Shown here: piece by piece, positions 26,643 through 35,916 of the stretch | Position numbering within the stretch: position 1 is the stretch's first letter | Layout of the letters: every line of letters starts with the position of its first letter | Source of the DNA: Novacetimonas hansenii JCM 7643 | Lineage (GTDB): Bacteria > Pseudomonadota > Alphaproteobacteria > Acetobacterales > Acetobacteraceae | Direction of reading: 5' to 3' | DNA length: 64,000 nucleotides | NCBI RefSeq assembly: GCF_000964405.1 | Contig: NZ_BANE01000050.1 | Coordinates: 1-64,000, forward strand | The notes under the pieces: generated by a model | The model's database searches: none | What the model saw: the letters and a program-made list of their open reading frames with translations, nothing else | What the model was told of the DNA's origin: nothing | Made by a program: the position numbers and the translations under genes

Positions 26643-28721
26643 ATGCGCACTCCGAAACTTTCCGTTGATATAGGCGGGACTTTTACCGACCTTGTATTAA
26701 GCGTGGGGGACAGGGTCCACACGCGCAAGGTACTGACAACCCCCGCAATGCCCGATGATGCGTTCCTCCAGGGGATGGACCTGATCCTGCACGATGCAGA
26801 TGTGGGATATAATGACTTATCCCTCATCATCCATGGCACGACGCTTGCCACCAATGCGCTGATTGAACGCAAGGGCGCACGGTGCGCCATGCTCGTGACA
26901 GAGGGTTTTCGTGATTCTGTTGAAATGGCCTATGAAAACCGTTTCGAACAGTACGATATCCTGATGGAACGGCCACCGCCGCTGGTACCGCGTCACCTGC
27001 GCCTGCCGATCCGTGAACGGCTGGGGCCTGCGGGCCAGGTCATAACGCCACTGGACGAAGACGCCATCATTGCCGCCATTGACGTCTTTCGGCGCCACGA
27101 TATCCAGAGCGTGGCAATATGTTTCCTGCATTCCTATGCCAACCTTGTCCATGAAAAACGGGCACGCGAAATTCTCCAATCCCATGCGCCCGACCTTTCC
27201 ATCACGATGTCGGGACAGGTCTCGCCCGAAATCCGGGAATACGAACGCTGGTCCACCGCCTGTGCGAATGCCTATGTGCAACCGGTGATGGACACCTATC
27301 TCGGGCGCCTTGAAACCCGGCTGCATGAACGGGGCGTCATGGCGCCCCTGTTCATGGTGACCTCATCAGGCAGCCTCGCCACATGCGCGCATGCGCGTCA
27401 CTTTCCGATCAGGCTGGTGGAATCCGGGCCTGCCGGTGGGGCTGTACTGGCCGTGGCACTGGCCGCGCATTATGGCCTGCCGGAAATCGTATCATTCGAC
27501 ATGGGAGGGACGACGGCAAAAATCTGCCTGATTGACAATAACCAGCCCCTCTTTTCACGTTTTTTCGAGGTCGCGCGCCATTACCGCCACCTGAAGGGAA
27601 GCGGGCTTCCCATCCGCATTCCTGTCATAGACATGGTGGAAATCGGGGCAGGCGGCGGTTCCGTCGCGACAGTGGACGCGATGAAACGTATCCAGGTCGG
27701 GCCGCAAAGCATGGGATCAACCCCAGGTCCGGCCTGTTATGGTCGCGGTGGGACATGCGGGACGGTCACGGACGCCAACGTGGTCTGTGGACGCATTCGT
27801 GCCGAAACCTTCGCCGGGGGCAGCATGAAGCTCGATACGACTGCGGCACAGTCGGCCCTTGTTGATGCCGTGGGCATGATCACGGGTCAGTCCCCTGCGG
27901 CGGCAGCCAGTTCCGTTATCGAGATTGTCGAGGAATCAATGGCCAATGCCGCGCGTGTACACGCCATGGAAAAAGGTTGTGACCTGACATCACGCACCAT
28001 GATCGCGTTCGGGGGCGCCGCCCCCCTGCATGCGTCGCGGCTGGCGGAAAAACTTGGTATCCGACAGGTTATTGTCCCAACGGGCGCGGGCGTAGGATCG
28101 GCGATCGGCTTTCTGCTGACCCCGATCGCCTGTGACATCGCGCGCACCCATCTGCTGACGCTGGATGCAACCTCCGGGCTGGGTGCCCTTGAACGCCTGC
28201 ATCAGGGCATGCTTGATGAAGCGCATGCTGTCATCGGCCCGGCGATACGCGGTGATCTCAACAGGCTGGAAGCCCGTTGGGTTGCTGACATGCGCTATCA
28301 CGGGCAGGGGCATGAAGTGCAGGTACACATCCCGCCCACGCGGATACGCGACCCAGATACCCTGCGCACCTTGTTCGAGGCAGCATACGCCCGGCAGTTC
28401 GGGCGGACCATCCCCAACCTTGCGGTACAGATAACGGGATGGACGTTGCGGCTGAGTGCGCCGGTTGATGCCCGGCTGCCCCCGCCATCGGGCATTCCCA
28501 CCACGGGCACGGCGCAACCGGTCATGGGCAGGATCATTGCCCCCGGCACGTCACGACAGATCGATGTCGCCATATACCAGCGCGCGGAACTGCCGGTTAC
28601 GACCACCGTCAATGGCCCGGCCCTGATTGTGGAAGATGAAACGACAACTTTTGTATCCGCCTGCTTTGGCGCGACAATAAATGAACTGGGCCATATCGTC
28701 ATGACAAGGATCGAGGCATGA
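26643..28721 (+). CDS. hyuA: Hydantoinase/oxoprolinase family protein, A subunit
   Basis: 692 residues. HyuA carries the ATP-binding fold of ATP-dependent N-methylhydantoinase, 5-oxoprolinase and the acetone carboxylase family. Visible are DIGGTFTDLVL at residues 9-19, TTLATNALIERKG, the second phosphate motif SFDMGGTTAK, and GPACYGRGG. With HyuB it should cleave a cyclic or activated amide using ATP. RBS AGGGAA precedes the ATG. It follows the PLP-enzyme gene by 36 bp and overlaps hyuB by ATGA. Confidence 0.92.
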   Translation: MRTPKLSVDIGGTFTDLVLSVGDRVHTRKVLTTPAMPDDAFLQGMDLILHDADVGYNDLSLIIHGTTLATNALIERKGARCAMLVTEGFRDSVEMAYENRFEQYDILMERPPPLVPRHLRLPIRERLGPAGQVITPLDEDAIIAAIDVFRRHDIQSVAICFLHSYANLVHEKRAREILQSHAPDLSITMSGQVSPEIREYERWSTACANAYVQPVMDTYLGRLETRLHERGVMAPLFMVTSSGSLATCAHARHFPIRLVESGPAGGAVLAVALAAHYGLPEIVSFDMGGTTAKICLIDNNQPLFSRFFEVARHYRHLKGSGLPIRIPVIDMVEIGAGGGSVATVDAMKRIQVGPQSMGSTPGPACYGRGGTCGTVTDANVVCGRIRAETFAGGSMKLDTTAAQSALVDAVGMITGQSPAAAASSVIEIVEESMANAARVHAMEKGCDLTSRTMIAFGGAAPLHASRLAEKLGIRQVIVPTGAGVGSAIGFLLTPIACDIARTHLLTLDATSGLGALERLHQGMLDEAHAVIGPAIRGDLNRLEARWVADMRYHGQGHEVQVHIPPTRIRDPDTLRTLFEAAYARQFGRTIPNLAVQITGWTLRLSAPVDARLPPPSGIPTTGTAQPVMGRIIAPGTSRQIDVAIYQRAELPVTTTVNGPALIVEDETTTFVSACFGATINELGHIVMTRIEA

Positions 28722-30499
28722 CCAGCCAGGATAAGAACACGCCCCCCCCGCCGACGGACGGCCTGGAACGTATCGGGTTACAGGTCATGTGGGACCGCCT
28801 GCTGTCGGTCGTGGAGGAACAGGCATTGATGCTGGTGCGAACAGGGTTCAGCACCTCCACCCGTGAAGCAGGCGATGTGTCCGCAGGGATTTTCGATGTG
28901 CAGGGGCGCATGATCGCCCAGGCCGTGACCGGAACCCCGGGCCATGTCAATTCGATGGCACGCGCGATCCGGCATTTCATCGACTGCTTCCCCGTCGCCA
29001 CAATGCGGGAGGGGGATACGTTCATTACCAACGACCCGTGGAAAGGTACCGGGCATCTTCATGACTTTACCGTTCTGACACCAATTTTCCGCGCAGCGAA
29101 AGTCGTGGCGATGGCGGCCAGCACCTGCCATGTGATCGACATTGGCGGTCGCGGCATGGGACCAGAAGGCCGCACCATTTTTGAAGAGGGCCTTTTTGTA
29201 CCGATCCGTTATCTGACCCGGGGGGGAGAGGTCGACCAGACCCTGATGGACCTCATCCACTGTAACGTGCGTGAACCCGAACAGGTGGTGGGCGATGTCT
29301 ATTCCCTGATGGGATGCAATACAGTGGCCCAGCAGCGTTTCGTACAGATGCTTGATGAATTCCACCTTGATGACATCGAAATGCTTTCGGAACACATCAT
29401 CAACACGTCGCGCCTTGCCATGCTGGATGCGATACGCGCCCTGCCCCCTGGCCGCAGCCATTACGAGATGTATTCCGACGGATATGACCTGCCCATAAGG
29501 ATCCGCGCGACCCTCAGCATCGAAACCGATGGGATCTGTGTCGATTTCGCAGGGTCGTCCCCTCCGTCGCGTTTCGGTATCAACGTCCCGTTCTGCTATA
29601 CGGAGGCTTATGCCAGTTTTGGCGTGAAATGCATGGTCGCCCCCAGGGTCCCGAACAATGCGGGCTCGCTGGAGGTGATACGCATCTGCGCGCCCGAAGA
29701 TTCGATCCTTAACGCCCCTTATCCATTACCAGTCGCAACACGGCATATCATAGGACAGCTCCTGCCTGACGTCGTCATCGGGTGCCTGTCACAGATCCTT
29801 GGTCCGACTGCCGTACCGGCGGAAGGCACATCATGCCTGTGGAACCTGATTGCCTCTGGCGGCGCAGGGATGGTGGATGTCGCCCCTGCAGAGCTTGCAA
29901 ATGCACGGACATTCAATGTGATGTCATTCCATTCAGGCGGGACCGGCGCACGACCCGGCCGCGACGGCCTGTCCGCCACCGCATTCCCAAGCGGGGTACG
30001 CAACGTGCCGGTGGAAATTACGGAATCCATGTCACCAATCCTGATCCATTCCAAGGAATACCGGACCGATTCCGGGGGGGCGGGCGAATTCCGGGGGGGG
30101 CTGGGACAGGTCATGGAAGTCTCCAGCACCGAGCACAGCCCCTTTACCCTGAGCGCGAATTTCGACCGCGTCCTTCACCCGCCACGTGGGCGTGCGGGTG
30201 GAATGGATGGGTTGGCCGGGCGGCTGGTGCTGGGCGATTCCACGCCCCTGCGTGGCAAGGGGCGCCAGGTTATCCCGGCAGGCATGCACCTGACCATCAA
30301 GATGCCCGGCGGCGGCGGGATCGGTGATCCCACGCGACGGTGCCCCGAACGCGTGGCACACGATGTCAGGAATGGCCTGGTTTCCCCCCGATGTGCCGTC
30401 ACGCTTTATGGCGTCATACTTGATGCCAATGAACAGGTTGATCTTGACGCAACATATCGACATCGTAATGGCATGGCCAAGGCAGGAACACGAACATGA
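28718..30499 (+). CDS. hyuB: Hydantoinase/oxoprolinase family protein, B subunit
   Basis: 593 residues with the HyuB blocks SAGIFDVQGRMIAQAVTGTPGHVNSM, TNDPWKGTGHLHDF, the Asp/Gly-rich GGAGEFRGGLG and HPPRGRAGG near the C-terminus. It pairs with the upstream HyuA; both subunits are needed for activity in the family. The gene has long homopolymers (C8 at 28742-28749, G7 at 30074-30080, G8 at 30093-30100) but is intact as read. Start and stop overlap its neighbours by ATGA on both sides. Confidence 0.92.
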   Translation: MTSQDKNTPPPPTDGLERIGLQVMWDRLLSVVEEQALMLVRTGFSTSTREAGDVSAGIFDVQGRMIAQAVTGTPGHVNSMARAIRHFIDCFPVATMREGDTFITNDPWKGTGHLHDFTVLTPIFRAAKVVAMAASTCHVIDIGGRGMGPEGRTIFEEGLFVPIRYLTRGGEVDQTLMDLIHCNVREPEQVVGDVYSLMGCNTVAQQRFVQMLDEFHLDDIEMLSEHIINTSRLAMLDAIRALPPGRSHYEMYSDGYDLPIRIRATLSIETDGICVDFAGSSPPSRFGINVPFCYTEAYASFGVKCMVAPRVPNNAGSLEVIRICAPEDSILNAPYPLPVATRHIIGQLLPDVVIGCLSQILGPTAVPAEGTSCLWNLIASGGAGMVDVAPAELANARTFNVMSFHSGGTGARPGRDGLSATAFPSGVRNVPVEITESMSPILIHSKEYRTDSGGAGEFRGGLGQVMEVSSTEHSPFTLSANFDRVLHPPRGRAGGMDGLAGRLVLGDSTPLRGKGRQVIPAGMHLTIKMPGGGGIGDPTRRCPERVAHDVRNGLVSPRCAVTLYGVILDANEQVDLDATYRHRNGMAKAGTRT

Positions 30500-31506
30500 C
30501 CGCACTCGTCAGTGTCGGCCTCCCGACCGGGATGGAGGGGCTGACCTTCCCCATCCCATTTTCCGACCCGTCAACGCTGCTACGGATTGCAAAACATGCC
30601 GAGGCCCTCGGCTATCATTCCGTGTGGGGCAATGACCACATGACGACCCAGAATTATGTGCGGTCGGAATTCCCCACGCCGCCACGTTTTTGGGAGCCCT
30701 TGATAACCTATGCATGGCTGGCCGCGCAGACCACGACGCTACGCTTTGGCACGGGCATCCTTGTCCTGCCGATGCGTCGTGACATTGTGGTGACAGCCAA
30801 ACAGATCGCAACCCTGGACCACATGTCAGGCGGCCGGCTTGAAATCGGCGTGGGCGTCGGTGCCTACCGGGAGGAGTTCAACGCCCTGTGGCCAGATGCC
30901 AAGGTGCATCGTGGCGAGATGGTTGAAGAGGGCGTACGCGCCCTGCGCGAATTGTTTAATGAACGTGAGGCAAGCTTTCAGGGTAAATACTATCATTTTC
31001 GCGATGTCGAGTTCTTTCCCAAACCATTGCAACCCGACCTGCCGCTATATTTTGGTGGCAATTCGGTGCAGCACCTGCAACGTGTGGCGCGGTGGGGCAA
31101 CGGATGGATCCCCGCCGGCATGCCTGCGGGGCAGCTTGGCAACATGGTTTCCATGCTGCGTGACTATACCGCGGCGGAAGGTCGAGACCCCGACACGATC
31201 GCCATTGCCCCGCAATTCGTCGCCTATGTCGCCAGGACGGACGAGGAAGCGATTGCAAAATACCAGCAAAGCCAGATGCACAAACACCTGATGTCGCTGC
31301 GTTCATCCACCCTGAAGGGACAGTCCGCCACAGGGATGGAGGACATCAACCTTGTCGGTAGCGTGGAGACCGTGGTGGCCAAGATGCATAGGCTGATAGC
31401 CGCCGGGGTAACCCATTTCCTTGGTCTGTATTTTGCCGCAAGTTCGCCCGACGAATTATGTGAACAGATGCAGATTTTCGCCGAACAGGTCATCCCGGAG
31501 TTATGA
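30496..31506 (+). CDS. LLM-class F420-dependent oxidoreductase
   Basis: 336 residues of the luciferase-like (TIM barrel) family, closest in style to the TIGR03619-type F420 enzymes: LLRIAKHAEALGYHSVWGNDHM, RFGTGILVLPMRRDIVVTAKQIATLDHMSGGRLEIGVGVG, and YFGGNSVQHLQRVARWGNGW. It would reduce or oxidise a substrate with F420H2/F420. Family assignment alone does not exclude FMN, but complete F420 synthesis genes next door make F420 likely. It is coupled to hyuB by ATGA. Confidence 0.87.
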   Translation: MTALVSVGLPTGMEGLTFPIPFSDPSTLLRIAKHAEALGYHSVWGNDHMTTQNYVRSEFPTPPRFWEPLITYAWLAAQTTTLRFGTGILVLPMRRDIVVTAKQIATLDHMSGGRLEIGVGVGAYREEFNALWPDAKVHRGEMVEEGVRALRELFNEREASFQGKYYHFRDVEFFPKPLQPDLPLYFGGNSVQHLQRVARWGNGWIPAGMPAGQLGNMVSMLRDYTAAEGRDPDTIAIAPQFVAYVARTDEEAIAKYQQSQMHKHLMSLRSSTLKGQSATGMEDINLVGSVETVVAKMHRLIAAGVTHFLGLYFAASSPDELCEQMQIFAEQVIPEL

Positions 31507-31510
31507 CGGA

Positions 31511-32479
31511 ATGAAACTCAGCCTGTCGTCCGATGGGGCGACACCTCCCGCCGACCTGACGCAACTGGCCCTTGCGGCGGATGAATGCGGCCTGGCGCGT
31601 TATTGGATGGCATCGCACCTGTTCCAGCGCGAACCCATCGTCAACAGCACCATGGCGTTGCAGCAGACGCGACGGCTGGGTATCGCGCTGATGGCCATGA
31701 GTCCCTACACCGTTCACCCGGTCTATGCCACGATGGCGGCGGCTGCGCTGGATGAATGGTTTCCCGGCCGTGTGGTCCTGTGCTTTGGCACGGGATCACC
31801 ACGCGACCTTGAATCCATATCCATGCAGGCGGCCCGTCCGTTGCAGACCATGCGTGAGACCATCGAGATCGCCCGCCGGCTTCTTGATGGCGGCAACGTT
31901 ACTTATGCGGGCCAATGTTTCACGATCGCCGGTCGTACCCTTTCCGCCCGGCCGCACGATATTCCCATCATGGTGGCCGCGTCAGGGCCACGCATGCTTG
32001 AACTGGCCGGGGCACAGGCCGATGGCGTACTGATCAGTGCGGGCACTTCACCACAATTCATCGCCCGTGCGCTTGATCACGTCAGGGCGGGCGAGGCACG
32101 CAGTGGACGGACGGTGTATAAATCGGCACTCGTTTACACCGCCGTCGCCCCCGATGGTGACGAAGCCCGCCAGCAGGTCCGCCGCGCTCTGGCCTTTGTC
32201 CTGCGTGGGGAACATCATCGCGAAAACCTTGCCTGCGCGGGCAGCACCCTGGACCAGAATGCATTACGCGAAGCCTATGCCGCATGCGACTGGGCACGGG
32301 TGGACGACCTGATTGACGATCGCATTATCGCCAACCATGCCGCTGCAGGCACGGCAAGGGAAGTCCGTACCGCCATCGACGCCTACCGGGATATAGGGCT
32401 TGACGAACTTGTCCTGTCATCGCTCCGCTTTCCCGACGAACTGCGGCAAATCATCGCCCCTCCTGCCCCTACCGCCTGA
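31511..32479 (+). CDS. LLM-class oxidoreductase, methylene-H4MPT reductase-like
   Basis: 322 residues, luciferase-like fold: LAADECGLARYWMASHLFQREP, SPYTVHPVYATMAAAALDEWFPGRVVLCFGTGSP, and IPIMVAASGPRMLELAGAQADGVLISAGTSP. This resembles the 5,10-methylenetetrahydromethanopterin reductase (Mer) branch, which uses F420. The ATG at 31511, 5 bases after the previous stop with GGAG upstream, is preferred. Two different LLM enzymes in one operon may act in sequence on one substrate or as alternative activities. Confidence 0.85.
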   Translation: MKLSLSSDGATPPADLTQLALAADECGLARYWMASHLFQREPIVNSTMALQQTRRLGIALMAMSPYTVHPVYATMAAAALDEWFPGRVVLCFGTGSPRDLESISMQAARPLQTMRETIEIARRLLDGGNVTYAGQCFTIAGRTLSARPHDIPIMVAASGPRMLELAGAQADGVLISAGTSPQFIARALDHVRAGEARSGRTVYKSALVYTAVAPDGDEARQQVRRALAFVLRGEHHRENLACAGSTLDQNALREAYAACDWARVDDLIDDRIIANHAAAGTAREVRTAIDAYRDIGLDELVLSSLRFPDELRQIIAPPAPTA

Positions 32480-32504
32480 CCGGCCCCTTCCCGAGGATAG
32501 CTGC

Positions 32505-33794
32505 ATGAACACCGCCCCCCTTTCCCCCAGCGGGACAGCACATCGCACATGGCGTCCCGGCATGTTCTGGCAGGTTGTCATCGGCAGCGTGCTGGGCCTG
32601 GGGCTCGGGGTGATCGACCCTGCCCTCGCCATGCAGACACGTTGGGTCACGGACATTTTCCTGCGCCTGATCGTGATGGCCGTGGGGCCTTTGCTGTTCT
32701 GCATCGTGACGATGGGCATTGTGGGGGCTGGCTCCCTGCGCAACGTCGGGCGTCTTGGGGCGAAAGCCCTGCTCTATTTCGAGGGCATGACCACATTCGT
32801 GCTTCTTGGCTCGGTCGGGGTGGCCATGCTGCTCCAGCCCGGCAGGACCATTGTCTTTACCCCGACGGACGAAGACACCCGCATGGTGGCGTCTTATGCG
32901 CATAATGCCAGCCTCCTGCATGATGGTGGCATTACGGGGTTCATCGTATCACTGGTCCCACATTCGCCCGCCGACGCCTTTGCCCAGGCCAACATCTTGC
33001 AAATCCTGTTCTTTGCGATCCTGTTTGGATGCTGCCTCAGCCTGATCGGCCCGGCGGGAACGCCGCTTGTGCATCTGCTGGAGGCCCTTTCCACCCTGTT
33101 TTCACGCATGATGCGCGTTATCATCTCGCTTGCCCCGCTGGGGGTCTTTGGCGCGATGGCAACGACAACCGCACGCTATGGCATAAATGCGATCATGCAC
33201 CTGGCGGCATTCGTCGGGCTGTACTATCTTGTCATCATCGTGTTCCTGACCGTGGTGCTGGGCGGCTGCCTGCGGATGGCAGGGGTCAGGCCTTTGCGTT
33301 TTGCACGCTACTTCCGCGAAGAACTGGCCATCACCTTCACGACCACCACATCTGATGCGGTGCTACCCAGTGTCATGGCAAAACTGGAACGGCTGGGTGT
33401 ATCCTCACAGGTTGTCGGGATTGTGGTTCCGGCGGGATATTCCTTTAACCTTGACGCCCTGTCGATCTACCTCGGGCTTGCGGTGATCTTCCTTGCGCAG
33501 GCAACGGGAACGCACCTGAGCTTCTGGCAGATGGCCATCATGCTGACGGCGGCACTGTTTACATCCAAGGGTGCACATGGTGTGCCCGGCATCGCGATCG
33601 TAGTGCTGGCCGCAACCCTGCAGGCCATGCCCTCCATCCCGCTCGCCAGCCTGACCATGTTACTGGCGGTGGATTGGTTTATCGGGATTGCCCGTGCCGT
33701 GGGCAACCTGGCGGGGAACTGCGTCGCCCCGGTCATTATCGGTGCGTGGGAAGGCAAGCTGGACCGTGAAAAAATGGCACGCGAACTTGGATAG
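32505..33794 (+). CDS. Dicarboxylate/amino acid:cation symporter (DAACS family)
   Basis: About 429 residues with the family's serine/threonine-rich hairpin (TTTTSDAVLP), the SFNLDALSIY motif that corresponds to the usual NxDG region, and VDWFIGIARAVGNLAGN near the end. It would take up a C4-dicarboxylate or acidic amino acid with Na+ or H+. GAGG lies 9 bases before the ATG. As the last gene of the hyuAB-LLM-LLM operon it is a candidate importer of the substrate or exporter of the product; family homologues are nearly always importers. Confidence 0.87.
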   Translation: MNTAPLSPSGTAHRTWRPGMFWQVVIGSVLGLGLGVIDPALAMQTRWVTDIFLRLIVMAVGPLLFCIVTMGIVGAGSLRNVGRLGAKALLYFEGMTTFVLLGSVGVAMLLQPGRTIVFTPTDEDTRMVASYAHNASLLHDGGITGFIVSLVPHSPADAFAQANILQILFFAILFGCCLSLIGPAGTPLVHLLEALSTLFSRMMRVIISLAPLGVFGAMATTTARYGINAIMHLAAFVGLYYLVIIVFLTVVLGGCLRMAGVRPLRFARYFREELAITFTTTTSDAVLPSVMAKLERLGVSSQVVGIVVPAGYSFNLDALSIYLGLAVIFLAQATGTHLSFWQMAIMLTAALFTSKGAHGVPGIAIVVLAATLQAMPSIPLASLTMLLAVDWFIGIARAVGNLAGNCVAPVIIGAWEGKLDREKMARELG

Positions 33795-33890
33795 GCACGG
33801 GCCGGAAATGGCGGGACAAGCCAGTTAGGGCAGATCATGTTTGGATGCGTGCATTCAAACAGGTGAAGATGCGCGTAAAAACAATAAACC

Positions 33891-33930
33891 GGAGCATTTT
33901 CACCGAACCGGTTTTCGATGGAAATGCTCC
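33891..33930. repeat. Nested inverted repeat
   Basis: GGAGCATTT and AAATGCTCC are perfect 9-bp arms enclosing 22 bases whose centre is the palindrome AACCGGTT. It lies about 100 bases after the symporter stop. It could act as a transcription terminator for the hyu operon or be a mobile repeat; there is no T tract. Confidence 0.45.
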
Positions 33931-34256
33931 AGACAGCAGGCTTTTAGCCCTGCGCCCCTTCGTCCGCCCCGGACACAGGGATTACAAGTGCGGGCTTGCG
34001 CATGAATCACCCACATCATCTTTCGTGCGTCCCGGCCACACCGGATGGCATCTCACCGACATTCAGAGACCGTTCAAAAACAACCCATTGATAAGCAAAG
34101 GGAACATTCCAGACGTTATCTTATCCCTTGATAAAGCGATACCTCTCAAAACTTTTGGCAGAAGCATCACAAAAACTTTTATAATCCCAGTATGTTATCA
34201 GACCCATATTTTTCAACAGTCCCTTACATGCCTGCCTGCTATCTTTTTGGGGCATC

Positions 34257-34265
34257 TGCTATAAT
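34257..34265 (+). promoter_or_regulatory. Extended -10 element TGCTATAAT
   Basis: A perfect extended -10 (TGnTATAAT) ends 8 bases before the LysR start codon, so transcription would begin at or within a base or two of the ATG. No Shine-Dalgarno is present. This suggests a leaderless mRNA. Confidence 0.55.
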
Positions 34266-34273
34266 GATGCTCC

Positions 34274-35188
34274 ATGGTTGATCGTCTGAACCTTGACCGA
34301 CTGTTTGTCGCCATTCTGGAGACGGGAAGTTTTGTCGCCGCATCTGAACGCATCGGCGTCAGCAGCGGGCAGGCATCCAAGATGCTGTCCCGCCTGGAAT
34401 CCGAACTGGGCGTACAACTGATACAGCGGACGACGCGCGCACTGTCCCCAACGGAAATCGGGCAGGCCTATTACGAGCGGATCAAGGTCATCCTCGCACA
34501 ACGCGACGACCTGGATGCTTCCATACGTAATATCTCCGGCACTCCATCAGGACGGTTGCGAATCACCGCGCCAATGTCATTTGGCAATATCCAGTTGATG
34601 CCTGCCCTGCTTGCCTTTGCGGACCGCTACTCCAGCATTCGTCTCGACGTCAGTTTTTCGGATCACCTGGCTGACCTTGTGGAGGATGGCTTTGATCTTG
34701 CCGTGCGCATCGGGCGGCTTTCCGACAGCAGTCTGATCGCACGCAGGTTATGCGACACCCGGATCGTTACCGTCGCCTCGCCCGGGTACCTTGCGATACA
34801 CGGCGTCCCAACCCACCCGGACGAACTGTCACGCCATGCCTGTATCATCGATACCAATTTTCGAACGCCCAACATCTGGTCCTTCTGCAACCCGACTTCG
34901 CGTCAGCCTATGTCAGTGCCCATCTCGGGGAGGATTGCATTTTCAAACGGTGAAGCCTGCATGACTGCCGCGGAACGGGGGTTGGGCATCGCATGCCTGC
35001 CAAGCTTCATCGCTGGTCCCGGAATTTACAAAGGCACGCTGGTTACGCTTCTGCGCGATGCTGAACCACCTGCGCTTGGTGTTCACGCACTATATCCTTC
35101 AGCACGCCATCTTGCCTTAAAGGTCCGCGTACTATCAGATTTTCTTGCCGATCACTTCAAGGGCAAAGCAGAATGGGATATGCACTAA
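34274..35188 (+). CDS. LysR-family transcriptional regulator
   Basis: 304 residues. The N-terminal HTH reads LDRLFVAILETGSFVAASERIGVSSGQASKMLSRLESELGVQLIQRTTRA, followed by a type 2 periplasmic-binding effector domain. The N-terminus matches the normal LysR start, so the ATG at 34274 is right despite lacking an RBS. Its target is unknown; the neighbours are the hyu/LLM operon upstream and YceI convergent. Confidence 0.88.
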   Translation: MVDRLNLDRLFVAILETGSFVAASERIGVSSGQASKMLSRLESELGVQLIQRTTRALSPTEIGQAYYERIKVILAQRDDLDASIRNISGTPSGRLRITAPMSFGNIQLMPALLAFADRYSSIRLDVSFSDHLADLVEDGFDLAVRIGRLSDSSLIARRLCDTRIVTVASPGYLAIHGVPTHPDELSRHACIIDTNFRTPNIWSFCNPTSRQPMSVPISGRIAFSNGEACMTAAERGLGIACLPSFIAGPGIYKGTLVTLLRDAEPPALGVHALYPSARHLALKVRVLSDFLADHFKGKAEWDMH

Positions 35189-35210
35189 CCACAAGCAACC
35201 TTCCACAAAG

Positions 35211-35279
35211 GCGGCTGGACATCAGCCGCACACAGCCTGCTTTCACCCGGCCTGCCGGAACCAGTGGCTTCGGCAGGCC
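35211..35279. terminator. Two hairpins between convergent genes
   Basis: GCGGCTG/CAGCCGC (35211-35229) and GGCCTGCCG/CGGCAGGCC (35249-35279) are perfect stems between the convergent LysR and YceI genes. They lack T tracts, so termination here is plausible rather than shown. Confidence 0.45.
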
Positions 35280-35301
35280 CGATGCAGGGAGATGCAAAAC
35301 G

Positions 35302-35916
35302 TCATTCCTGCTTTTCAAATGCGCCTGCGATACGCAACTTCACTTCATCACCGACATAGGGGACGTACGTCTTCACACCGAAATCGCTACGCCTTATTGT
35401 ACCTGTTGCTTCGAATCCAGCAGTGTATTTTTTGTCCATCGGGTTGGTGCCCGCACCGATGAAATGTACCTTCAATATCTCGGATTTCGTCACACCATGC
35501 AGGGTCAGATTGCCCTTGACCACGGCGTCGGCCTTACCAATTGACTTTACCTCTGTGGAAATGAATGTTGCGGTTGGGAATTTCGCGGCATCAAACCATT
35601 GCTCCCCCTTGAGCTCCGCCGTAAGCTTATCACTTGTTGTCTGCACGGAGGCAATCGGGATCGTTACAGACAGCTTCGATTGTGCAGGGACCCTGGCATT
35701 CAGATCCAGTGTCCCGGAAACATTCGAAAACATACCATCATAATAGGTAAACCCGAAATGCAGGAGTGAAAAACCAACCTGTGTATGGCCGGATTCGATG
35801 GTGTAGGCACCCGATTGGACCTGTGCGGGATCGGCAACAGCCTGGGCAGAGGCAAAGGTCGGGATGGCGGAAATGGATGCCACCAGCAGGACAGTGCGGG
35901 ACAGACGTTGATACAT
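35302..35916 (-). CDS. YceI-family periplasmic protein
   Basis: About 204 residues: a Sec signal peptide (TVLLVASISAIPTFASAQA) and the YceI lipocalin-like fold (YTIESGHTQVGFSLLHFGFTYYDGMFSNVSGTLDLN, and KSEILKVHFIGAGTNPMDKKYTAGFEATGTIRRSDFGV). Family members bind polyisoprenoid lipids in the periplasm; their roles include stress response. The ATG at 35916 is preferred over one at 35940 because it gives a normal signal peptide with AAGGA upstream. Confidence 0.92.
   Translation of the reverse strand: MYQRLSRTVLLVASISAIPTFASAQAVADPAQVQSGAYTIESGHTQVGFSLLHFGFTYYDGMFSNVSGTLDLNARVPAQSKLSVTIPIASVQTTSDKLTAELKGEQWFDAAKFPTATFISTEVKSIGKADAVVKGNLTLHGVTKSEILKVHFIGAGTNPMDKKYTAGFEATGTIRRSDFGVKTYVPYVGDEVKLRIAGAFEKQE

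Larger units (their letters stand above)
33795..34273. other. Intergenic region between symporter and LysR genes
   Basis: About 480 bp without a convincing gene. It contains a nested inverted repeat at 33891-33930 and an extended -10 element just before the LysR start; both are listed separately. Confidence 0.5.

Noticed and set aside
33845-34264. 139-codon frame upstream of the LysR gene
   Set aside because: Composition is not protein-like, no RBS, and it covers the inverted repeats and the LysR promoter.
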